A stretch of DNA of 64,000 nt from Pantoea eucalypti. Its GTDB lineage: Bacteria; Pseudomonadota; Gammaproteobacteria; Enterobacterales; Enterobacteriaceae. The position numbers and the translations under genes are program-made. Each line of letters opens with the position of its first letter. Position 1 is the stretch's first letter. Location: positions 1,550,001 through 1,614,000 of the forward strand of contig NZ_CP045720.1 of the NCBI RefSeq assembly GCF_009646115.1. The letters run 5' to 3'. The notes beneath the pieces are model-generated. The model had not been told where the DNA came from. It made no database searches and saw only the letters and a program-made list of their open reading frames with translations. This document shows, one piece after another, positions 33,620 through 42,581 of the stretch.

Positions 33620-34654
33620 ATGAGCAATATGAAAGCTACTGCTACCCCGGCAGCCCCGCAGCAACCCTCTTTTTTCGCCAGCCTGCGTCATAAATTGCCG
33701 AAAGATACCGGCATTTTCGTGGTGATGGTGGGGATTGCGTTAATTTTTGAAATGTTTGGCTGGTACGTGCGTGACCAGTCTTTCCTGCTCAACACCAACC
33801 GTCTGATCCTGATTGTCCTGCAGGTGGCGATTATCGGGATTATCGCCGTTGGCGTGACCCAGGTCATCATTACCACCGGTATCGATCTCTCCTCCGGGTC
33901 GGTGATTGCCCTGGCGGCGGTGGTTGCCGCGAGCCTGGCGCAGACGTCTGACAGTCTGTCACCGATGTATCCCTCGCTGGTGAATATGCCTGCGGTGATC
34001 CCTATCGCGGCCGGTATTGGCGTCGGTTTACTGGCGGGCGTCGTCAACGGCGTACTGATTACCCGCACCGGGATTCCACCGTTCATTGCCACACTGGGCA
34101 TGATGGTATCGGCACGCGGTCTGGCGCAGTATTACACCCAGGGTAACCCAATCAGCTTCCTGTCCGACGGTTTTACCTCAATCGGGCAGGGTGCAATGCC
34201 GGTGGTGATTTTCCTGGTGGTGGCGCTGCTGTTCCACATCGCCCTGAAACATACCCGCTACGGTAAATATGTTTACGCCATCGGCGGCAACATGACCTCG
34301 GCGAAAGTCTCCGGTATTAACGTTAATAAGTATCTGATCATCGTCTACACCATTGCTGGTGCACTCTCTGGCCTGGCGGGTGTGGTCCTGGCGGCGCGTG
34401 TCAGCAGCGGTCAGTCAAGCATGGGGATGTCATACGAGCTGGATGCGATTGCCGCAGCTGTGATCGGCGGCAGCAGCCTGATGGGCGGCGTGGGCCGTAT
34501 CACCGGCACGTTAATCGGCGCGGTCATTCTCGGCCTGATTAAAAGTGGATTCACTTTCGTTGGTGTCGATGCCTACATTCAGGACATCATCAAAGGGATC
34601 ATCATCGTGGCGGCGGTCTCAATCGATATGCACCGTAACCGCAAAAAACGTTAA
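33620..34654 (+). CDS. Sugar ABC transporter permease (RbsC/IatP type)
   Basis: A 344-residue integral membrane permease with 8-10 hydrophobic helices and family motifs ITTGIDLSSGSVIALAA, NGVLITRTGIPPFIATLG, AIGGNMTSAKVSGINV and DAIAAAVIGGSSLMGG. The strings VTQVIITTGIDLSSG and FVGVDAYIQDIIKG recall inositol-type permeases, so an inositol-like substrate is suggested but not shown. ATG 33620 is preferred; a GTG overlapping the ATPase stop (33602) would add six residues. Confidence 0.92.
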   Translation: MSNMKATATPAAPQQPSFFASLRHKLPKDTGIFVVMVGIALIFEMFGWYVRDQSFLLNTNRLILIVLQVAIIGIIAVGVTQVIITTGIDLSSGSVIALAAVVAASLAQTSDSLSPMYPSLVNMPAVIPIAAGIGVGLLAGVVNGVLITRTGIPPFIATLGMMVSARGLAQYYTQGNPISFLSDGFTSIGQGAMPVVIFLVVALLFHIALKHTRYGKYVYAIGGNMTSAKVSGINVNKYLIIVYTIAGALSGLAGVVLAARVSSGQSSMGMSYELDAIAAAVIGGSSLMGGVGRITGTLIGAVILGLIKSGFTFVGVDAYIQDIIKGIIIVAAVSIDMHRNRKKR

Positions 34655-34665
34655 TCAGCAGGCGT

Positions 34666-34704
34666 TGCCCTCTTCTGCATGCGGGAGAGGGCACTGTTTA
34701 CTTT
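34666..34704 (+). terminator. Terminator after the sugar transporter operon
   Basis: TGCCCTCT pairs with AGAGGGCA around a 12-base loop, 12 bases past the permease stop, followed by a T-rich tract (CTGTTTACTTT). Moderate strength. Confidence 0.55.
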
Positions 34705-34877
34705 CCTCCCTCCCTTCGTCAGCGATAAGAAATCCTGCTGATAGCGTTTACATTTTTATCCTGCGCTTTACCGCTACGCTTCAGGCCCTGCAAGCCTTCA
34801 TCAGGTGCAATACGTTTCCACTGCACTAAAACTGTACAGTCTGTCATCACTTTTATGCACGTCTGACTCGCAGCGTC

Positions 34878-34894
34878 TGCACTGTCACAGTGCG
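34878..34894 (+). promoter_or_regulatory. NtrC enhancer upstream of nac
   Basis: TGCACTGTCACAGTGCG matches TGCAC-N7-GTGCA in all but the final base and contains a 15-bp perfect palindrome. It is centred about 145 bases upstream of the sigma-54 promoter of nac, the expected enhancer distance. Confidence 0.75.
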
Positions 34895-35023
34895 CCCGGG
34901 ATCCTTACTCACACTGATTACGCATTCCTGATCCTTATTAACCCTTAAGAGGTAATCAGAAACGCTTATTTTCCGGGCCGTTAGGAAAAATCTGGCTGGA
35001 CACTGACTGCTGCTCTTTAAACC

Positions 35024-35039
35024 TGGCCTGCATCTTGCA
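35024..35039 (+). promoter_or_regulatory. Sigma-54 promoter of nac
   Basis: TGGCCTGCATCTTGCA carries the invariant GG (-24) and GC (-12) at N10 spacing with TTGCA at -12. nac genes are known to be transcribed by RNA polymerase with sigma-54 under NtrC control, so sequence and knowledge agree. Confidence 0.85.
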
Positions 35040-35106
35040 AAATCTCTTTTATCAGGGCGATTGGATCAGACCCATTTCGCTATTCGGGGTGAGTGACGGA
35101 GGCAAG

Positions 35107-36024
35107 ATGAATTTAAGACGACTAAAGTACTTTGTTAAAATCGTCGATATCGGCAGTCTGACGCAGGCAGCAGAAGTGCTGCACATCGCACAGCCTGCAC
35201 TCAGTCAGCAGGTCGCGACACTGGAGAATGAACTGGATCAGCAATTACTGATTCGCACCAAGCGCGGCGTTACGCCAACGGAAGCCGGTAAGATTCTCTA
35301 TGGCCATGCGCGTACTATTCTGCGCCAGTGCGAGCAGGCCCAGACCGCGGTCATCAACGCCGGTCAGGTGCTGAGCGGTCAGGTGTCGATTGGACTGGCA
35401 CCCGGCACGGCGGCATCCTCGCTGACCATGCCGCTGCTGCAAACCGTACGCGATCAGTTTCCGGAAGTGCTGGTCTACCTGCACGAAAACAGTGGCAGCG
35501 TGCTGAACGAGAAGGTGATGAGCGGTCAGCTGGATATGGCGGTGCTGTACGATCGTGCACCCACTGCCGGAATTAACAGTATGCCGCTGATGAAAGAGGA
35601 TCTCTTCCTGGTAGGCGCCACTGATTATCCCGGTGTCAGCGTCGATCTGGCCGATGTGGCACAGATGAGCCTGTTTTTACCACGCGACTACAGCGCCGTG
35701 CGCAAACGGGTTGATGAGGCATTTTCGCTGCGCCGCCTGAGCGCGCGCATCATCGGAGAGATCGAATCAATTTCTACTCTGACCGCAGCGATTTCCAGTG
35801 GGATGGGTGTGACCGTATTACCTGAATCCGCTGCCCGTGCGCTGGTGGGATCGACGGACGCCTGGATGTCGCGCATCAACAGTCCATCGTTGAGCCTGCC
35901 GCTGTCGCTGAACATTTCCGCCCGTTTGCCGCTGTCGCCTTCCGCACAGGCGGTGAAGAATATCCTGCTGTCGCTGCTGAACAGGCCGCTGACTGAGGAG
36001 CGGGAGTTGATGTTAGTGGGGTAG
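35107..36024 (+). CDS. nac: Nac, nitrogen assimilation LysR regulator
   Basis: A 305-residue LysR protein matching Nac nearly throughout from memory of the family: MNLRRLKYFVKIVDIGSLTQ, LHIAQPALSQQVATLENEL, LLIRTKRGVTPTEAGKILY, SIGLAPGTAASSLTMPLLQ and LFLPRDYSAVRKRVDEAF. Nac couples the NtrC nitrogen-starvation signal to sigma-70 promoters of catabolic operons and does not need a coinducer. ATG 35107 is chosen because GGAGG lies just upstream and the family starts there; the frame extends further up only by chance, across the sigma-54 promoter. cbl lies downstream on the same strand, as in E. coli. Confidence 0.95.
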   Translation: MNLRRLKYFVKIVDIGSLTQAAEVLHIAQPALSQQVATLENELDQQLLIRTKRGVTPTEAGKILYGHARTILRQCEQAQTAVINAGQVLSGQVSIGLAPGTAASSLTMPLLQTVRDQFPEVLVYLHENSGSVLNEKVMSGQLDMAVLYDRAPTAGINSMPLMKEDLFLVGATDYPGVSVDLADVAQMSLFLPRDYSAVRKRVDEAFSLRRLSARIIGEIESISTLTAAISSGMGVTVLPESAARALVGSTDAWMSRINSPSLSLPLSLNISARLPLSPSAQAVKNILLSLLNRPLTEERELMLVG

Positions 36025-36199
36025 GGGCGCTTGCAGCGGGCGGGTTCGGAATCGATCTCGCTTAGCAGCGGGCCAGGTATTGAGCTGATTGCGCTTAGCA
36101 GCGGGGGCGGGTCTCGCTTTGCTGCACCTTCACACTGAGAAGATTACGTTGCGCGGTGCCTGCCCACTGAGCGGGTAACGCCCGCCAGGCGGTGGCGAA

Positions 36200-37075
36200 T
36201 TTCAGGTCTCCCGTGCAGGCGGACGCATTAAGGGGCGTACGCCCGCCCCTTAACAATCCCGGCGTCCGGCAGCCTGCGCGCCCCGCTGTGCGGGGTGCCT
36301 TCGCCACGCCCTGCGGCCCGCGGACCGTCCGGACGCGCCATCCCTGGCGCGAGCCGTCCTTTCGCCGGCGTCCTGTCGGCTCATCCTTGCCTGCGGTTGT
36401 TCCTCAGCGCTTCGGATGCCTCTGGTAAACCCCTGCCTTTAATATCCTGGTTTTTATCGGACATGGCGTTGTCTGGTGGTTTGAAAGCCAAAGCTAATGT
36501 TGAAAACTATCAGCGGCAATGCACCAGCATTAAAAAGAAGAGGCAACATTTGATAGGGTGAAGAGCCATTCTTCCTGCCAGGCAGAGAGCCGCAGATAAT
36601 CCTTCAGACTTACAGCGATGACGTACCCGACACAAAAATAAGAGATATCAGCGAGGGTAGAAGGCCATTCTTCCTGTCAGGCAGAGAGCCGCAGATAATC
36701 CTTCAGACTTACAGCGATGACGTACCCGACACAAAAATAAGAGATATCAGCGAGGGTAGAAGGCCATTCTTCCTGCCAGGCGGAGAGCCGCAGATAATCC
36801 TTCAGACTTACAGCGATGACGTAACCAACACAAAAAGAAGAGATAAAGCGGGGAAGGAGGCCGTCAGAGCCGCTGAGCGGATGAGGGATTTCAGGACGAG
36901 CGGCAGGGATGCCGCGAAGAGGCGGGTTCGCGCCAGGGATGGCGCGTCCCGCCGGTACGTAAGAAATCCGGAAGAAGCGAAGGGACCGCGAAGCGGCGGT
37001 GAAGCAGGCCGGAGCCCGGGGTCAAGGGGGCGCGGCGACTGGCGCCCCCTTGTTGGTCGCCTGCAGAGGCGTGAC
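36200..37075. repeat. Composite inverted-repeat noncoding element between nac and cbl
   Basis: Two arms, about 36200-36430 and 36880-37075, are inverted diverged copies of one GC-rich sequence. Shared landmarks are an AAGGGG(G)CG hairpin (36230-36255; 37023-37052) and the self-complementary block CGCGCCATCCCTGGCGCG (36336-36353; reverse copy 36930-36946). Three tandem 99-bp units lie between them. ORFs across it are not protein-like. It resembles dispersed structured intergenic repeats of enterobacteria; no transposase is present. Confidence 0.7.
36556..36845 (+). repeat. Tandem repeat, about three units of 99 bp
   Basis: The block CCATTCTTCCTGCCAGGC recurs at 36566, 36665 and 36764, exactly 99 bases apart, with nearly identical sequence through CAGCGATGACGTA and GAGATA. 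Units 1 and 2 are almost perfect copies; the third decays at its end. No coding potential or ribosome-binding site. Confidence 0.9.
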
Positions 37076-37116
37076 TGAAACTGCCCGGCTCACCAGGCGA
37101 ACGAAACCTTCTCATA

Positions 37117-37275
37117 GCCCGTTCGCGCAGCGAACACCCCCAGGCACCCAGGTGCACCCCAGCCCGTTCGCGCAGCGAACACCCCCAGGCACCCAGGTGC
37201 ACCCCAGCCCGTTCGCGCAGCGAACACCCCCCAGCACCTGCGTGCACCTCAGCCCATTCGCGCAGCGAACACTCC
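37117..37275 (+). repeat. Tandem repeat of 45 bp (3.5 units) with hairpin cores
   Basis: GTTCGCGCAGCGAAC starts at 37121, 37166, 37211 and (with one change) 37256, giving a 45-bp period. Each unit has two inverted repeats: GTTCGC/GCGAAC and GGTGCACC. The array ends about 105 bases before cbl and could form consecutive RNA hairpins in its leader. Confidence 0.9.
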
Positions 37276-37382
37276 CACCCTTTATTCCCTAAAGTCATAA
37301 AGCCAAATTTTTAAGTATTTCCAGTTATCAATAATTGTTCTTACCATCAACGAATCAGATTATGTAAAGGGAGGTAAATATC

Positions 37383-38342
37383 GTGAATTTCCAGCAGCTT
37401 AAAATCATCCGCGAGGCGGCCCGCTGTGAGTTTAATTTGACGGAAGTCGCTAATACGCTGTTTACCTCCCAGTCGGGTGTGAGCCGCCATATTCGCGATC
37501 TGGAAGACGAGCTGGGCGTGGAGATCTTTATCCGTCGCGGTAAGCGCCTGCTGGGCATGACCGAACCGGGCAAAGCACTGCTGACAATTGCCGAACGCAT
37601 TCTGGATGAAGCAGGAAAGGTAAGAAGACTGGCTGATGTCTTTACCAATGAAACCAGCGGCATCCTGACTATCGCCACCACCCATACTCAGGCGCGCTAC
37701 AGCCTGCCGAAAGTGATTAAAGCGTTCCGTCAGCTTTATCCCAACGTCCGTCTTGAGTTGAATCAGGGATCGCCACAGGAAATCGTCACCATGCTGCTGG
37801 CGGGTGAAGCAGATATCGGTATCGCCAGTGAAATGCTGGTGAATAACAGCAGTCTGGCGGCATTCCCCTGGTTCAGCTGGCATCACGCTTTGCTGGTGCC
37901 GAAAGGACATGAGCTGGTACAGAACCAGCCGGTCTCACTGAGTACGCTCAGCCGCTATCCTCTCATCACGTATCGACAGGGCATTACCGGACGTTCACGG
38001 GTTGACCGCGCTTTCCAGGCGGCGGGCCTGAAACCGGATATCGTGCTCAGCGCCCAGGACTCAGACGTAGTCAAAACCTACGTAAAACTCGGTCTGGGTG
38101 TCGGGATCCTGGCCGACCAGGCGTGTGAAACCGAAGAGAATGAAGAGCTGGAACGCCTGGATGCCACGCATCTGTTCGATGCCAGCACCGTATGGCTCGG
38201 CCTCAAACGCGGTCAGCTGCAGCGTAACTACGTCTGGCAGTTCCTGGAACTCTGCAACGCCAACCTGTCACTGGAAGAGATCAAACGTCAGGCGCTCTCC
38301 TACAGCAACGACGATGAACCGGTTATCGACTTCCAGATTTAA
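37383..38342 (+). CDS. cbl: Cbl, CysB-like LysR regulator
   Basis: A 319-residue LysR regulator matching Cbl: MNFQQLKIIREAARCEFNLT, VANTLFTSQSGVSRHIRDLE, LGMTEPGKALLTIAERIL, TIATTHTQARYSLPKVI, RYPLITYRQGITGRSRVD and VWLGLKRGQLQRNYVWQFLE. Cbl activates sulfonate-sulfur genes (ssu, tau) when sulfate is scarce and is itself controlled by CysB and, in E. coli, cotranscribed from nac. The start is GTG with a strong AGGGAGGT eight bases upstream. Here 1.36 kb of repeats separate it from nac. Confidence 0.95.
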   Translation: MNFQQLKIIREAARCEFNLTEVANTLFTSQSGVSRHIRDLEDELGVEIFIRRGKRLLGMTEPGKALLTIAERILDEAGKVRRLADVFTNETSGILTIATTHTQARYSLPKVIKAFRQLYPNVRLELNQGSPQEIVTMLLAGEADIGIASEMLVNNSSLAAFPWFSWHHALLVPKGHELVQNQPVSLSTLSRYPLITYRQGITGRSRVDRAFQAAGLKPDIVLSAQDSDVVKTYVKLGLGVGILADQACETEENEELERLDATHLFDASTVWLGLKRGQLQRNYVWQFLELCNANLSLEEIKRQALSYSNDDEPVIDFQI

Positions 38343-38346
38343 AGTG

Positions 38347-38375
38347 CGCGCATCCAGCCGGATGCGCGGCTGTTT
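38347..38375 (+). terminator. Terminator after cbl
   Basis: CGCGCATCC pairs perfectly with GGATGCGCG around AGCC, five bases past the cbl stop, followed by GCTGTTTATG. The T tract is short. Confidence 0.6.
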
Positions 38376-38500
38376 ATGCACGGCATAAAATTTCAAAACA
38401 CCGCGAAAAACTATTTCACTCACCTTTCTCACCCCGCACAACAACATCCTGCGCTGACCCGGCACGATAAAGTGGAATTAACTGACCACGAGGGGATGTT

Positions 38501-39958
38501 ATGTCGCGATTAAAACTTACCGATAGCGATCTGCTGCGCCAGCAGGCGCTGTTTGCCGGACGCTGGCAGGATGCGCATCAGGGCGCCACGCTGCCGGTTA
38601 TCGATCCCGCTACGGGCGAAACGCTGGCCACCATTCCGGCGCTGGGCCGGGCGGAGACGGAGCAGGCGATAGCCTATGCAGAAACGGTGCGCATCAGCTG
38701 GGGCAAAACCACCAATGCCAGCCGTGCCGCGCTGCTGGAAAAATGGCATCAGCTGATTGTCGAACATGCTGATGACCTGGCGATCATCATGACCGCTGAG
38801 CAGGGCAAACCGCTGGCGGAAGCCCGGGGCGAGGTGCTCTACGGCGCCAGCTTTGTGAAATGGTTCGCAGAAGAGGCGCGTCGAATCTACGGCGACACCA
38901 TTCCTGCACCCAGCGAGGACCGCCGCATCCTGGTGCTGAAACAGCCTGTCGGGGTGGCTGCGGCTATAACGCCGTGGAACTTCCCGATTGCGATGATCAC
39001 CCGCAAGGTTGCTCCGGCGTTAGCGGCCGGCTGCCCGATTATCGTTAAACCTTCGGAGCTGACACCGCTCTCGGCGCTGGCCCTGGCCGTGCTGGCAGAG
39101 CGCGCCGGATTCCCGTCGGGCGTGTTGCAGGTACTGACCGGGCTGCCCACGGAGATTGGTGCGGCGCTGACTGAAAGTCGCACGGTGCGCAAAATTTCGT
39201 TTACCGGCTCCACCCGAATCGGCCAGTTGCTGATGCAGCAGAGCGCCAACAGCATAAAGCGCCTGAGTCTGGAGCTGGGCGGCAACGCGCCGCTCATCGT
39301 GTTTGATGATGCAGATATTGAAATTGCGGTTGCCGGCGTCATGCTAAGTAAGTTCCGCAACGCCGGTCAGACCTGCGTTTGTGCTAACCGTATTCTGGTG
39401 CAGCGAAGTATCTATCCGCGCTTTACCGCACGACTGCTGGAGGCTGTTGCCACCCTGAAAGTGGGCGATGGCTTTGCGCCAGACAGCACCATAGGCCCGC
39501 TAATCAACAGCCGCGCTGTCGAGAAAGTGAACGGCCATATCGACGATGCGCTCAGTCACGGGGCAACGCTGCTGACCGGCGGCATCAGCCAGGGCAACGG
39601 CACGTTTGTGCAGCCCACGGTGCTCGGTGAGGTCACGTCCAGTATGCGTATCGCCCATGAAGAGACGTTCGGCCCGGTCGCGCCGTTGTTTATCTTTGAT
39701 GATGAAGAGGAGGCGATTGCGATGGCGAATGACACGCCTTACGGCCTGGGCGCCTATTTCTTTACCGAGAATATCCGGCGAGCCTGGCGGGTGGCGGAAG
39801 CGCTGGAGTTTGGCATGGTCGGCTTTAATACCGGCGCTATTTCCCTGGAGGTCGCGCCATTTGGCGGCGTCAAACTCTCCGGTATAGGGCGTGAAGGGTC
39901 CCGCTACGGAATTGATGAATATCTGGAACAGAAAACATTTCACATTGGCAGTTTGTAA
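38501..39958 (+). CDS. gabD: Succinate-semialdehyde dehydrogenase (GabD type)
   Basis: A 485-residue aldehyde dehydrogenase close to GabD in length and motifs: [30 protein letters not shown] (NAD(P) loop), LELGGNAPLIVFDDAD (catalytic Glu), KFRNAGQTCVCANR (catalytic Cys) and EVAPFGGVKLSGIGREGS. GabD oxidises succinate semialdehyde to succinate. A GABA aminotransferase gene 15 kb downstream supplies that semialdehyde. GAGGGGAT precedes the ATG; a strong terminator follows, so this gene is its own transcription unit. Confidence 0.88.
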   Translation: MSRLKLTDSDLLRQQALFAGRWQDAHQGATLPVIDPATGETLATIPALGRAETEQAIAYAETVRISWGKTTNASRAALLEKWHQLIVEHADDLAIIMTAEQGKPLAEARGEVLYGASFVKWFAEEARRIYGDTIPAPSEDRRILVLKQPVGVAAAITPWNFPIAMITRKVAPALAAGCPIIVKPSELTPLSALALAVLAERAGFPSGVLQVLTGLPTEIGAALTESRTVRKISFTGSTRIGQLLMQQSANSIKRLSLELGGNAPLIVFDDADIEIAVAGVMLSKFRNAGQTCVCANRILVQRSIYPRFTARLLEAVATLKVGDGFAPDSTIGPLINSRAVEKVNGHIDDALSHGATLLTGGISQGNGTFVQPTVLGEVTSSMRIAHEETFGPVAPLFIFDDEEEAIAMANDTPYGLGAYFFTENIRRAWRVAEALEFGMVGFNTGAISLEVAPFGGVKLSGIGREGSRYGIDEYLEQKTFHIGSL

Positions 39959-39973
39959 TTAAATATTAAGAGA

Positions 39974-40008
39974 ACGCCAGCCGGATCATCCGGCTGGCGT
40001 TTTTTTTT
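39974..40008 (+). terminator. Strong terminator after gabD
   Basis: ACGCCAGCCGGAT / ATCCGGCTGGCGT, 13-bp stem, followed by nine Ts. It insulates gabD from the sigma-54 operon downstream. Confidence 0.92.
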
Positions 40009-40168
40009 GCCTGATGCGCAACCTGAATTCTTCGGCGTCAAATAATACTCTTTAAAAATTTAAAGAATTTATCCGGGATGTGAGGCACGTCGGTAAACGG
40101 TGAGTAAGGAATCGAAGAATGAGCGGCCTGGTCACTAATATCCGCTTTGGTGCAATTTCCGTGCAGGT

Positions 40169-40185
40169 TGCACCAGCAGGGCGCA
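40169..40185 (+). promoter_or_regulatory. NtrC-type enhancer site
   Basis: TGCACCAGCAGGGCGCA differs from TGCACCA-N4-GGTGCA at one base. It is centred about 135 bases upstream of the sigma-54 promoter at 40305. A separate half site TTTGGTGCAA lies at 40146-40155. Confidence 0.65.
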
Positions 40186-40304
40186 TAAATTTTGTGAAGT
40201 AAATCATCTGTTTAATTGTTCGGCAATTCCGCAAAAAATCCCCCGGCAATACGGCAGAAAATTTTTTTGCGCTGTTTTAAACGCATTTTTATTTTTTGCC
40301 CGGC

Positions 40305-40320
40305 TGGCATACTTTCTGCA
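40305..40320 (+). promoter_or_regulatory. Sigma-54 promoter of the amine-catabolic operon
   Basis: TGGCATACTTTCTGCA has GG and GC at N10 spacing, with TGGCA and TGCA near consensus. It precedes the aldehyde dehydrogenase start by 85 bases. With the NtrC-type site it indicates induction by nitrogen limitation. Confidence 0.75.
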
Positions 40321-40404
40321 TTAGCTTATTAACGCCACAGAAATCGGCCAGTGAAAACGCTAATAAAACAGCAACTGATGGGTGTAACAAATAAGGATTT
40401 TTCC

Positions 40405-41874
40405 ATGTTAAGTTTCGACCCTGAAAAAGTTTCTCTTCCGGCTGGCCATTATATTGGCGGCCAGCACTGCCAGAGCCAGGGCGCATCATTTGAGGTAAAA
40501 CGTCCCTCGGATGGCAGAGTCTATGCCACGCTGCAGGACGCGACGCCGCAGGATGTTGATCGCGCTGTCACTGTTGCGCATCAGGCGCTGAAAACCAGCG
40601 GCTGGTCCGGCTGTCCGCCGCGCGAACGCGGTCGCGTGTTACGCCGCTGGGCCGATCTGATTGAGCAGGACACGCTGCTGGCTCAGCTGGAAGCACTGGG
40701 TTCGACCCGTCCAATCAGCGACGTTGTGCTGCATGAAATTCCGTTCACCGCCGAAGCGATTCGCTTCTATGCCGAATGCGCCGACAAATACAGCGGTGAC
40801 CTCTTTCCAACCCGTGACAGCAGTCTCGGCATGCTGATTGCTGAACCTTATGGTGTCATCGCCGCGATTACCCCGTGGAATTTTCCGCTGTCGATGGCGT
40901 CGTGGAAATGCGGACCGGCGCTGGCGGCGGGTAACGCCGTGGTGCTCAAACCCTCTGAACTGACCCCGTTTTCAACCGTGCGTATGGCTGAACTGGCGAT
41001 TCAGGCGGGCTTACCGGCGGGCGTGCTGAATATTGTTCAGGGCAGTGGCGCGGTGACCGGCAGCGCGCTGGTGACCCATCCGCTGGTGCGCAAAGTCTCC
41101 TTTACCGGCTCGACCGTGACCGGAAAACGCATCATGAGCGATGCCGCGCAGCACGGTATGAAACCCGTGACACTGGAGCTGGGCGGTAAGAGTCCACAAC
41201 TGGTATTCGATGACGCGGGTGACCTTGAGGTGCTGGCTCAGCGCATTCTGCGCGGCTTTACCGCTAACGGCGGGCAGGCTTGCGTGGCGGGCACCCGTCT
41301 TATCGTACAACGCAATATCGCCGATCCGCTGGTTGAGCGGCTGGCCCAGCTCTGCCGCGAACTTAAACCGGGTGTCACGTGGCAGGAAGAGAGCCGTTAT
41401 GCGCCCCTGATCGACGAACGCCAGGGCAACAAAGTCTGCTCGGTCATTGAGGCAGCAAAAGCACAGGGCGCAGAGGTACTGGTGGGCGGAGAGCGTTTTG
41501 CCGACACCGACAACGGCTGGTTCTGGCAGCCCACACTGCTGAGCCACGTGGCGCAGGATAACCCGGCGGTGCAGCAGGAGATTTTTGGTCCGGTGCTGAC
41601 AGTACAGACGTTTGACGACGAAGAGCAGGGGCTGGCGATGGCCGCCCATGACACCTATGGCCTTTGTGCCGGCGTACACACGCTGAGCCTGCCTCGTGCC
41701 ATGCGGGCGATGCGTGCCATAGAGGCGGGCACCGTCTGGATTAACCGCTATGGACGTTCTGGCGACTTCATTATTCCAACCGGTGGCTTCCTGGGTTCTG
41801 GCATTGGTAAAGATTTAGGGCGTCAGGCGTTTCAGGCCTGCCAGCGCCAGAAAAGTGTACTCATCGATTTCTAA
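40405..41874 (+). CDS. NAD(P)-dependent aldehyde dehydrogenase (PuuC-like)
   Basis: A 489-residue aldehyde dehydrogenase. Motifs: [47 protein letters not shown] (catalytic Glu), [16 protein letters not shown] (catalytic Cys) and EIFGPVLTV. It resembles enzymes that oxidise aminoaldehydes made by FAD amine oxidases, such as PuuC. ATG 40405 has AAGGA seven bases upstream; longer frames from 40351 overlap the promoter leader. It is first in a run of genes that includes two FAD oxidases, so its aldehyde probably comes from them. Confidence 0.88.
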   Translation: MLSFDPEKVSLPAGHYIGGQHCQSQGASFEVKRPSDGRVYATLQDATPQDVDRAVTVAHQALKTSGWSGCPPRERGRVLRRWADLIEQDTLLAQLEALGSTRPISDVVLHEIPFTAEAIRFYAECADKYSGDLFPTRDSSLGMLIAEPYGVIAAITPWNFPLSMASWKCGPALAAGNAVVLKPSELTPFSTVRMAELAIQAGLPAGVLNIVQGSGAVTGSALVTHPLVRKVSFTGSTVTGKRIMSDAAQHGMKPVTLELGGKSPQLVFDDAGDLEVLAQRILRGFTANGGQACVAGTRLIVQRNIADPLVERLAQLCRELKPGVTWQEESRYAPLIDERQGNKVCSVIEAAKAQGAEVLVGGERFADTDNGWFWQPTLLSHVAQDNPAVQQEIFGPVLTVQTFDDEEQGLAMAAHDTYGLCAGVHTLSLPRAMRAMRAIEAGTVWINRYGRSGDFIIPTGGFLGSGIGKDLGRQAFQACQRQKSVLIDF

Positions 41875-41902
41875 GCGCAACTGACAATGACGAGGGTGTT
41901 AC

Positions 41903-42571
41903 ATGGCACTGTTTAAACCGAAATTCATCACGTTTGACTGTTACGGCACACTGATTCGCTTCGATATGGCTGGCGCGGCGGAGCGTTGTTTCAGCGACCG
42001 CGTCGACCCGGATGCAATGCATGCCTTTACTACCGACTTTTCCAGCTACCGGCTGGATGAGGTGCTCGGCGCATGGAAACCCTATTACGACGTGGTCAGT
42101 AATGCGATTCAGCGCACCTGCAAAAAGTGGGGCGTGACGTGGAGCAAAGCCGACAGCGACTTTATTTACACTGACTGCGCCAGCTGGGGACCGCATCCTG
42201 ATGTGCCCGCCGGGCTGGCAAAAGTGGCTAAGGAGTTTCCGCTGGTGCTGCTGACCAATTCGATGAAAGACCTGATCCCACACCATGAACCGCGTCTGGG
42301 TGCACCCATCTACCTGACCATCACGGCTGAAGAAGCGGGCGCATATAAACCCCAGATGAAAGGTTTCGAATACATGCTGGATAAGCTCGGCTGCGGCCCG
42401 GAGGAGATTCTCCATGTCTCCTCCAGCTTCCGCTATGACCTGATGACCGCCTACGATCTCGGCATCAAAAACAAGGTCTGGGTCAATCGCGGCCATGAAC
42501 CGGCGAATCCGTACTACCAGTACACCGAAATCAAAGATATCGGCGGCCTGCCTGGCGTCGTCGGACTCTGA
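41903..42571 (+). CDS. HAD-superfamily hydrolase (haloacid dehalogenase type II-like)
   Basis: A 222-residue HAD protein: motif I ITFDCYGTLIRFD (nucleophile Asp), motif II LLTNS, motif III Lys in AGAYKPQMK, and motif IV HVSSSFRYDLMTA. The pattern is that of type II L-2-haloacid dehalogenases, but such homologues in amine/opine operons usually have unknown or phosphatase substrates, and motif IV has SSSFRYD where dehalogenases often have SSNxxDxxGA. It lies 28 bases after the aldehyde dehydrogenase and 10 bases before the FAD oxidase gene. Confidence 0.85.
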   Translation: MALFKPKFITFDCYGTLIRFDMAGAAERCFSDRVDPDAMHAFTTDFSSYRLDEVLGAWKPYYDVVSNAIQRTCKKWGVTWSKADSDFIYTDCASWGPHPDVPAGLAKVAKEFPLVLLTNSMKDLIPHHEPRLGAPIYLTITAEEAGAYKPQMKGFEYMLDKLGCGPEEILHVSSSFRYDLMTAYDLGIKNKVWVNRGHEPANPYYQYTEIKDIGGLPGVVGL

Positions 42572-42581
42572 GGAACACCCC

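Noticed and set aside
37117..37275. CRISPR array
   Set aside because: The 45-bp units are contiguous with no unique spacers, and no cas genes are present.
36295..37298. Several ORFs (for example 36295-36561 +, 36891-37298 -) in the repeat region
   Set aside because: Their apparent repeats in protein simply reflect 45- and 99-bp DNA repeats, both multiples of three; no start signals or domains.
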